The position numbers and the translations under genes are program-made. A stretch of DNA of 64,000 nucleotides, from the NCBI GenBank assembly GCA_964649745.1, contig CAZYQI010000003.1:62001-126000 (forward strand). The letters are read 5' to 3'. Shown here one piece after another: positions 15,783 through 21,879 of this stretch (positions within the stretch are counted from its first letter, which is position 1; the number at the start of each line of letters is the position of its first letter). The stretch comes from CAZEHS01 sp964649745 (GTDB lineage: Bacteria; Bacillota; Clostridia; Peptostreptococcales; Acidaminobacteraceae). The notes under the pieces were generated by a model that was not told the origin of the DNA, ran no database searches, and worked only from the letters and a program-made list of their open reading frames with translations.

Positions 15783-15980
15783 TCACTTCATTCTAATGGC
15801 ACCATGGGGGCAGACCTGCACGCATTTACCACATCCGATACAGGCTTCGGTATTAATAACAGGAACGTCCGCACTGAACATAGACGCCTTTTGGGTGATG
15901 GCTTTTACCGGGCAAACCCTCTTCGCCGCACAGAATGGTGAATGGTCACACTTTTCATGGGTCATCACTGCTTTTTTCAT
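15783..15980 (-). CDS. Small 4Fe-4S ferredoxin with one atypical cluster motif
   Basis: This 65-residue protein has a classical C-terminal motif CIGCGKCVQVCP that ligates one [4Fe-4S] cluster. The N-terminal motif is unusual: CDHSPFCAAKRVCP has three Cys spaced C-x5-C-x5-C instead of C-x2-C-x2-C-x3-C. With the Cys before Pro from each motif swapped in the normal way, one cluster is complete and the second would lack a ligand or use another residue. The ATG at 15980 has GGAGGG upstream. The gene begins right behind a large palindrome that looks like a CsoR-family operator, implying response to copper, sulfane sulfur or a related signal. Confidence 0.8.
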   Translation of the reverse strand: MKKAVMTHEKCDHSPFCAAKRVCPVKAITQKASMFSADVPVINTEACIGCGKCVQVCPHGAIRMK

Positions 15981-16004
15981 GGTATCCCTCCGTTTCATAT
16001 ACCG

Positions 16005-16049
16005 ATTATAACATACCCACACCCCCCCTGGGTAGGGGTATGTTATAAT
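16005..16049. promoter_or_regulatory. CsoR-like operator palindrome upstream of the ferredoxin gene
   Basis: Perfect 14-bp arms ATTATAACATACCC (16005-16018) and GGGTATGTTATAAT (16036-16049) flank ACCCCCCCTGGGTAGG. The C-run/G-run core between TAT and ATA resembles operators of CsoR/FrmR/CstR-type repressors, which bind G/C tracts flanked by AT. A TATAAT lies within each arm, so the site also overlaps a promoter in either direction. No csoR-family gene is present in the window. Confidence 0.55.
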
Positions 16050-16076
16050 TTTTTATTATCCTCTCGAAAGGCGCAT

Positions 16077-16116
16077 AAAAAAACCACAGCTTTAAGCGAA
16101 ACTGCTTAAAGTGTGG
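16077..16116 (-). terminator. Terminator of the AI-2E family transporter gene
   Basis: On the minus strand CCACACTTTAAGC pairs with GCTTAAAGCTGTGG (one bulged base) and is followed by a seven-T run (16077-16083 on the plus strand as A). Confidence 0.8.
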
Positions 16117-16157
16117 CTGAAAGATGTAAAGGAGAGATTGTGCCGTTGTATTCAGGG

Positions 16158-17261
16158 CTATTTCTTGTCCCCGGTTGACCGCGGCCTTATTTTCTGCCTT
16201 TCGGCAAAGACCTGCTCAAAGACCCGCTTGGCGATAATAAGCGTTAAGGCGCCTAAGGGAATGGCCAGAATCATCCCTGCGGCACCCCAGAACGTACCGA
16301 ATACAAGAATGAAAAACATGATCCACAGAGGACTGATGCCTACCGAATTCCCCATAATACGGGGACCGATGAAATTGGCATCAAGCTGCTGCAACACCAG
16401 GATGAACAGCAGCACCCACAGGGCAAGGGTTGGGTCATACAGAGCAGTGGATACCACCGCAGGTATAGCTCCAATAAATGGACCGAAATAGGGAATCACA
16501 TTGGTTACACAGATGATCAAGGCCAGGGTCAGGGCATAGTGAACGCCCATAAGACTCAGACCTATAAAAGCCAACACGCCTACGATCAGCGATTCGATAA
16601 TGAGACCCGTTAGGAACTTCGAGAAAATCGTGTTGGCTTCATTCGCAAAAATTTGGATATCCTTTGCTGTTTCTTTTGGAAAAACCCTTTTATAAATCCG
16701 TGTCAGCCCTGCGATCACCTTATCCTTTGAAATCGCCATGTAGATGGAGATGATTAGTCCAAGGAAGGTGTTGAAGAAGGCTGAGGTCACTGCAAACAGT
16801 AGGCTAGAAAGATTCGCTATGATGACATTGGCAAAACTGGCTGCCTTTTGTGCGTATGCGCTGAGATCCACATTGAGGTATTTCCCTAAGGCAGAGTTTT
16901 CCAATACCCCGGAGTGCAATTGAAGGGTTCCCAGCTTTCCGGACACTTCATTTGCAATTGCCAATGTGTTATCCAGGGCCTGCGGCACGATCCACCAACT
17001 GAAAAATCCAATCAACAAGAGCAGTACCAAGTAGGTTGCCCCAATTGCCACCCCTTTTTTCATCTTAAAACGGGTTTGCAGAATTGAAAGGATGGGGTTG
17101 AGGATATAAGCGATGGCAAAACCGATGTAGAAAGGAGTGAGAACCGTGAAAAATGTACCGATTCCCGACTCGATGGCCGGCAATTTCTGTATGACAAAAG
17201 CTGTTAAAATGATGAACAATGATGCAATCAGAGAATAGTGAATAAATACTTTCCTTTCCAT
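16158..17261 (-). CDS. AI-2E family transporter (YdbI/TqsA-like)
   Basis: This 367-residue membrane protein has the AI-2E exporter family layout with about eight hydrophobic segments. Examples are IGTFFTVLTPFYIGFAIAYIL, VLLLLIGFFSWWIVPQAL and the long C-terminal block ALTLALIICVTNVIPYFGPF with IGAIPAVVSTAL. The family motif PYFGPFIGAIPA is clear. Some members export the signal AI-2; others are Na+(Li+)/H+ antiporters or unassigned, so the substrate is open. It is monocistronic, with its own terminator. Confidence 0.85.
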   Translation of the reverse strand: MERKVFIHYSLIASLFIILTAFVIQKLPAIESGIGTFFTVLTPFYIGFAIAYILNPILSILQTRFKMKKGVAIGATYLVLLLLIGFFSWWIVPQALDNTLAIANEVSGKLGTLQLHSGVLENSALGKYLNVDLSAYAQKAASFANVIIANLSSLLFAVTSAFFNTFLGLIISIYMAISKDKVIAGLTRIYKRVFPKETAKDIQIFANEANTIFSKFLTGLIIESLIVGVLAFIGLSLMGVHYALTLALIICVTNVIPYFGPFIGAIPAVVSTALYDPTLALWVLLFILVLQQLDANFIGPRIMGNSVGISPLWIMFFILVFGTFWGAAGMILAIPLGALTLIIAKRVFEQVFAERQKIRPRSTGDKK

Positions 17262-17347
17262 TAAGACACCTGCTTTACTAAGATTTCAAGCCAACTTAAT
17301 CATCAAATGATTATATCATGGATTTTCTGTTGAAGCGAAAAACACAG

Positions 17348-17911
17348 CTATCCCTTTACCTGTTTATGCCGGATACAACTGACAAGATGGTCATTCACCA
17401 GTCCCGTGGCCTGCATATGGGCATACATAATCTTGGGCCCAAGGAACTTGCAGCCTCTCTTTTTCAGGTCCTTGGCCAGCAGAATCGCAGCTTCTGTTTC
17501 TGCCGGCAGCTCTTTAAGGGTTCCCCAATGGTTTTGCACAGGTTCCCCCCCTACAAAGCTCCAGATGTAAGCGCTGAAGCTGCCGTACTCCTTTTGTATC
17601 TCTAAAAATACAGCAGCATTGGAGATGGAAGCCTCAATTTTCTTACGGTTCCGCACAATGCCGGCATTTCCCATAAGGCGCTCCACCTCTGCCTCCCCCC
17701 AGCGGCTTACCGCTACGGGATCAAACCCTGCATACGCTTCCCTGTATGCCTCCCGCTTTTTAAGGATGGTGAGCCAGCTTAAGCCCGCCTGGGCGGACTC
17801 CAGCACCATGAATTCATAATGCTTTCTGTCATCATGGACCGGCACACCCCATTCTTCATCATGATAAGATTCATACAACGGATTGCCTAAACACCAGCCG
17901 CATTTCTCCAT
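17348..17911 (-). CDS. tag: DNA-3-methyladenine glycosylase I
   Basis: This 187-residue protein matches Tag, the constitutive base-excision enzyme that removes 3-methyladenine from DNA. The N-terminal CGWC and YHDEEWGVP (Cys and His of the zinc snap), the central SWLTILKKREAYREAYAGFD helix-hairpin region, and the C-terminal VNDHLVSC (remaining His and Cys ligands) are all present. Length is normal. The start has GGGAGG upstream. It is a single gene between the AI-2E transporter promoter and the repeat-protein promoter. Confidence 0.95.
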   Translation of the reverse strand: MEKCGWCLGNPLYESYHDEEWGVPVHDDRKHYEFMVLESAQAGLSWLTILKKREAYREAYAGFDPVAVSRWGEAEVERLMGNAGIVRNRKKIEASISNAAVFLEIQKEYGSFSAYIWSFVGGEPVQNHWGTLKELPAETEAAILLAKDLKKRGCKFLGPKIMYAHMQATGLVNDHLVSCIRHKQVKG

Positions 17912-18116
17912 AAAAGCCTCCCGAATTTGTCCTTATCCTTATTATACTCCCGCAGGTGGATTATCCGGCTATCTGGGGGCTATGCTTTTACACACTTTTT
18001 ACACATTCTTTCCCCACTCCTTCGGGGATTGTACCCTCCTCCCGGGTGTATCCTTTAATCAAGGGCCAGGCAACCTAATGCTGCAGGGTCAAAACAAAAA
18101 ATGAGGGAGTGATGAC

Positions 18117-18821
18117 ATGATGATGAAAAAAGTACTGGGACTCACCATCGCATCTATTTTAGCCTTTGCCGGCGCAATACCTGCTTTTGCAGAAGCACCG
18201 GTTCAGAACGCAGAGGCAAAAGCGGCCAAGATTGAGGCAAAACAGCAGAAAGCCGCAGAACGGCTGGAAAAGGTGGCTGCCAAAGCCGCTGAAAAAGGTA
18301 TCGATACCTCCGGCATGACCCTTGAGCAGTTGAAGGCCCAGCTGCTGGCCCTGCGGGAAGCCAATCGGCTGGAACGGGCGGAGAAACTGGGGATTGATAT
18401 CTCCGGAATGACCCCCGAAGATGCTAAAGCAGCCATTCAGGCCGCCGTGGGCATCAAGCAGTCGGAACGGGCAGCCAAGCTGGAAATCAGCATTGATGGC
18501 ATGACTATTCAGGAAGCACGGGCTGCCATTCAGGAAGCTGTCCAGATTCAGCGGTTAGAACGGGCCGAAAAACTAGGCATTGATATCACCGGCATGACGC
18601 CGGAGGAGGCCAAAGCCGCGCTTCAGGCCGCTGCTCTGGAAAGGCTCCAGGCGGCAGCAACAAAATTCGGAGTAGATATCACCGGCAAAACACCGGAGGA
18701 AGCCCGGGCACTGATCAAGGAAGCCCGTGAGTTGGCCAAAGATGTAAAAATGGAACAAAAGGCTTTAAAAGCTGAGCAAAAGGCAGTAAAAAAAGCACCC
18801 AAAGCAGTCAACCCGGAATAG
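18117..18821 (+). CDS. Secreted helical protein with five exact 31-residue repeats
   Basis: This 234-residue protein has a signal peptide ending AIPAFA (cleavage likely after residue 25) and no lipobox. The G-M-T triplet of each repeat falls at residues 66, 97, 128, 159 and 190 (the last reads GKT), an exact 31-residue period. The consensus is roughly RAEKLGIDITGMTPEEAKAAI then a charged helix. The K/E/A composition predicts long helices, and the tail is Lys-rich. No enzyme motif is visible. The repeat unit resembles short GxDxSGMTxEE modules in secreted clostridial proteins of unknown role. It is likely an exported structural or polymer-binding protein. The ATG is preceded by GAGGGAG. Confidence 0.8.
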   Translation: MMMKKVLGLTIASILAFAGAIPAFAEAPVQNAEAKAAKIEAKQQKAAERLEKVAAKAAEKGIDTSGMTLEQLKAQLLALREANRLERAEKLGIDISGMTPEDAKAAIQAAVGIKQSERAAKLEISIDGMTIQEARAAIQEAVQIQRLERAEKLGIDITGMTPEEAKAALQAAALERLQAAATKFGVDITGKTPEEARALIKEARELAKDVKMEQKALKAEQKAVKKAPKAVNPE

Positions 18822-18826
18822 ATTCG

Positions 18827-18937
18827 ACTGTCATTGTGAGCATAGCGCGGCAATCTCTCCCATGCGTTGTCTTATGAACTTGCTTCATAACACGCAGGAT
18901 TTAGGAGAAATTGCCGCGCTTTACTGGCAATGACGGG
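18827..18937. repeat. REP/MITE-like long palindrome
   Basis: Two arms of about 34 bases (18827-18860 and 18904-18937) match in inverted orientation at roughly 27 positions. They share an AGCGCGGCAAT core, and a second hairpin TTATGAA/TTCATAA lies in the loop. Similar 'GTCATTG...GCGCGGCAATCTC' palindromes are dispersed in many genomes. It lies just after the repeat-protein stop, so it may also act as its terminator. Confidence 0.7.
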
Positions 18938-19047
18938 CCAATGCTATAGAGTCGGGGCAGCATACTAGCATGACGGACCTGAATCGGGGTATAATTAGCC
19001 ATAACCGCTGATTTCCTCATATGGCAAATGCAATCACAGAGGTGATT

Positions 19048-19728
19048 ATGAAGCATATATTCGTAGTGGATGACGAACCCCGCATCCGTGAACTGATTGA
19101 AGCGTATCTGAACAAGGAAGGCTATCAGGTAACCGCATTTTCTGAGGGCAATTCCGCTCTGGAGGCGTTTGACAAACTGAAGCCGGATCTTATTGTTCTG
19201 GATGTGAACATGCCCGGCATGGATGGCTTGATGGTCTGCCGGGAAATACGGAAAAGCTCTGAGCTTCCCATCATTTTCTGTACCGCCCGGGATGAGGAGA
19301 TTGACCGTATTCTGGGCCTTGAAATCGGCGGGGACGACTATCTTACCAAGCCCTTCAGCCCCCGGGAGCTGGTGGCACGGATACGGAACATCTTCAAGCG
19401 TATGGAGCGGGTACAGCCCCCTGCCAGCACCTTCAGCATTGGGAACCTTTCGGTGGACGGAACCCGGAGAATCATCTCCACTCCCCAGGGAGAGCTGAAG
19501 CTCACGACAAAGGAATACGAACTCCTCGATTTCCTGGCGCAGCATCCGGAGATGCCCTTCACCCGAGAACAGCTGTTGGAAAGGGTCTGGGGATATGAAT
19601 ATCTGGGGGACCTGCGGGCGGTGGATGATCTGGTGAAACGCCTCCGCAAAAAACTGAAGGACTCCGGAGCCTTGGCAGCCATAGAAACGGTATGGGGATA
19701 TGGATATAAAATCACACAGGCATCCTAA
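19048..19728 (+). CDS. OmpR/PhoB family response regulator
   Basis: This 226-residue protein has an N-terminal receiver (HIFVVDDEPRI acidic pocket, phospho-acceptor Asp in LIVLDVNMPGMDG, Thr in IFCTARDEE, Lys in YLTKPFSP). The C-terminal OmpR-type winged helix contains LTTKEYELLDFLAQHPEM and RERVWGYEY-like (LLERVWGYEYLGDLRAVDDLV). It is a DNA-binding regulator controlled by the histidine kinase gene that overlaps its 3' end. The ATG at 19048 has AGAGGTG upstream; a start nine codons earlier lacks a site. Target genes are not known; the lipoprotein downstream is in the same operon. Confidence 0.95.
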   Translation: MKHIFVVDDEPRIRELIEAYLNKEGYQVTAFSEGNSALEAFDKLKPDLIVLDVNMPGMDGLMVCREIRKSSELPIIFCTARDEEIDRILGLEIGGDDYLTKPFSPRELVARIRNIFKRMERVQPPASTFSIGNLSVDGTRRIISTPQGELKLTTKEYELLDFLAQHPEMPFTREQLLERVWGYEYLGDLRAVDDLVKRLRKKLKDSGALAAIETVWGYGYKITQAS

Positions 19729-21100
19729 CGGCATAGGCCGCAAAATACTGCTGACAAATCTGACCACCTTGAGCATCACTCTGATTGTGGTCTTTTTGGC
19801 ATTCTATCTCCTGATTCCTGTATACTTCCGGCAAAACACACAGTCTGAGCTGAAAAAATCCGGGATCGAAATCGTGAAAGCCCTGGATACCATGCAAACG
19901 TTGGAAGGGGGAACCGCCAGTGACCGGCAGAAGCGTCTGCAGCTGCTGAGAACCCTTCAGGAGATCCGTGTTGCCGGCAAGGTGATCAACGCGCGGATGG
20001 CTCTGGTTGATGCCGATGGGAATATCCGGTTGACCAATATCAATGATTTTCAGCCGGACAAGCTCACTTATGTCCTTAAGCGGCTTGACAGCAGCCCCAG
20101 CGACTACGTACACGTGAAAATACCCTTTAAATCTGTTGAAGGTAACCGTACCGGAGTCCTGTACCTCTTCGCCAAAACCGAGGATATCAGCGGAGTGAAT
20201 CAGGGGGTGTTCCTTGTCCTGATGGGCAGCCTTTTCCTGGGAGGCTTTATTTCTTTCCTCTTTAGCTGGCGTCAGCAGCGTCGGATTGAACAGCCTCTGA
20301 ATACCCTGGTTACAGCGGTGGAGAGCTTTTCTCCCCGCTCCTTCACCCCGGTTTCTCTGGAGAGCTACGATGAGCTGCAGACCCTGGCCGAAGCCTTCAA
20401 CCGGATGGCGGATACCCTGCGGCTGACCGATGAGGCCCAAACGCAGCTGTTGCAAGATATTTCTCACGAGCTGAAAACCCCGCTGATGTCTGTTCAAGGC
20501 TATGCCGAAGCCATTAAGGACGGTATTCTGGAGGGTGACGATGCCGACAGAAGCCTGGATGTGATCATTCATGAAAGCCAGCGGCTGAAACGCCTTGTTG
20601 AAGGGCTCTTATTGCTTTCCAAACTGGAAAACCAGGATTCGTCCTATCATTTCAGCATGGGCGCCGCCTCTGAAATCCTCAGCCTTTCTGTAAATGCAGT
20701 GGGTGGCTATGCCCGGGAGAATGGAATCGCCCTTAGGCTCCTGCAGGAAGAGGATTTCACCGCCTGGATGGACCAAGACCGTATGATCCAATGTCTGGTC
20801 AATATTTTGGGAAACGGAATCCGCTATGCCGACACTGAGATTCTTATCTCCTTGAGTATGGACTCCCGTGACGGGATCATCCGAATCTTGGATGACGGCA
20901 AGGGCTTTGAACCGGATGAAGCCGAGCGAATATTCCAGCGCTTCTATAAGGGAAGTCAGGGAGGCGCCGGCATCGGCCTCACCATCGCCCATGCCATCGC
21001 TGTTAAACACGGTGGTTCCCTTTCCGCACGAAACGGCGAAACCGGCGGCGCCGAATTCACTGTGAGGATTCCTCTGTGCAGGGAACAAACGGATCTTTGA
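19700..21100 (+). CDS. Membrane sensor histidine kinase
   Basis: This 466-residue protein has two transmembrane helices (about 18-38 and 168-188) flanking an external sensor region of about 130 residues. A HAMP region follows (EQPLNTLVTAVESFSPRSF). The HisKA helix has SHELKTPLMSVQGYAEA (phosphorylated His), and the ATPase domain has the N box NILGNGIRY, DDGKGF and GGAGIGLTIA. It phosphorylates the response regulator whose gene it overlaps by 29 bases. The start at 19700 has GGGGAT upstream; no better start is visible. The signal is unknown. Confidence 0.93.
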   Translation: MDIKSHRHPNGIGRKILLTNLTTLSITLIVVFLAFYLLIPVYFRQNTQSELKKSGIEIVKALDTMQTLEGGTASDRQKRLQLLRTLQEIRVAGKVINARMALVDADGNIRLTNINDFQPDKLTYVLKRLDSSPSDYVHVKIPFKSVEGNRTGVLYLFAKTEDISGVNQGVFLVLMGSLFLGGFISFLFSWRQQRRIEQPLNTLVTAVESFSPRSFTPVSLESYDELQTLAEAFNRMADTLRLTDEAQTQLLQDISHELKTPLMSVQGYAEAIKDGILEGDDADRSLDVIIHESQRLKRLVEGLLLLSKLENQDSSYHFSMGAASEILSLSVNAVGGYARENGIALRLLQEEDFTAWMDQDRMIQCLVNILGNGIRYADTEILISLSMDSRDGIIRILDDGKGFEPDEAERIFQRFYKGSQGGAGIGLTIAHAIAVKHGGSLSARNGETGGAEFTVRIPLCREQTDL

Positions 21101-21137
21101 ATCCAAACTATTTGAATCATCCTATCGGAGGTTTTCC

Positions 21138-21797
21138 ATGACGGGTACCCGCGTTTTAATCGGCATGATGGCCATTGCCCTCCTCTTTTCATCAGGCTGT
21201 GCTGCTCAAAAAAACAATACCGACATAGAAGAGGTGCTCCAGCTGAACAACGATATCCTGGAGGATCCTTTGCTGAAGGAACTGGATTCCCTGGAAGCCT
21301 CTCTGCTGATTCAGGAGGACCTTCCCCAAGCACCGACCGGATCCGCTACGGAGAGTGAACCTGCTGCCACTGTAAAGGAGCAGGAACCGACCGCGACCGC
21401 GCCCACGGTATCGGCACCTGCTGCCCCCGCGCCTTCGGCTTCTCCGGATCCACAGCCCTCTCCCCCTCCTGAGGTCACTGTCAGCGCTACGGACAAACGG
21501 GTTCTGTTCGGAGTGATCCGTAAGGTTTCTGACTATGGAATCACCCTTCAGGTCATAGAGGCAAAAGCTCTGACGGCAGAGGAACTGAAGAAAATCAAAA
21601 GCGGCGAAAAAATCCCCCTCACCTTGTTGACTGAGGAAGTCCTCCAGCTGCGCTACAGCACGAAAGCGGATTTTGAACGTCTTGATAACGGAAGTCCGGT
21701 TCCGGCAAGCCTGTCCGATGTTGTCCGCGGCCAACGGGTCCGTATTGCACTGAGCCCCTCCGGTGAAATCAAGCTCTTACGAATCATACGGAATTGA
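21138..21797 (+). CDS. Putative lipoprotein of the two-component operon
   Basis: This 219-residue protein has a signal peptide with lipobox FSSGC. A low-complexity Ala/Pro/Thr linker (about residues 70-115) follows and should place the C-terminal domain away from the membrane. The C-terminal domain (RVLFGVIRKVSDYGITLQVIEAK to the end) is beta-rich and ends LRIIRN, with no known enzyme motif. It begins 37 bases after the kinase gene, so it is likely co-transcribed and may sense, or be regulated by, the same signal. I do not recognise a family. Confidence 0.65.
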   Translation: MTGTRVLIGMMAIALLFSSGCAAQKNNTDIEEVLQLNNDILEDPLLKELDSLEASLLIQEDLPQAPTGSATESEPAATVKEQEPTATAPTVSAPAAPAPSASPDPQPSPPPEVTVSATDKRVLFGVIRKVSDYGITLQVIEAKALTAEELKKIKSGEKIPLTLLTEEVLQLRYSTKADFERLDNGSPVPASLSDVVRGQRVRIALSPSGEIKLLRIIRN

Positions 21798-21850
21798 GTA
21801 ATGTCCAAGGCCTCATATCCTACCGCTCCATAGCCCGGAATAAGAAAAAA

Positions 21851-21879
21851 CCTTGCCCGCAACATCAGGGCAAGGTTTT
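21851..21879. terminator. Bidirectional terminator containing the stop codon of the minus-strand gene
   Basis: CCTTGCCC (21851-21858) pairs with GGGCAAGG (21868-21875), followed by T runs on both strands. The TGA of the glycosidase-like gene (21865-21867) sits in the loop, so its last codons make half of the hairpin. Confidence 0.88.

Noticed and set aside
18117..18821. CRISPR-like periodic DNA
   Set aside because: The 93-base period comes from coding repeats with diverged bases, not identical short repeats with spacers.
19021..19047. Upstream ATG for the response regulator
   Set aside because: Adds nine residues not belonging to a receiver domain; AGAGGTG points to 19048.
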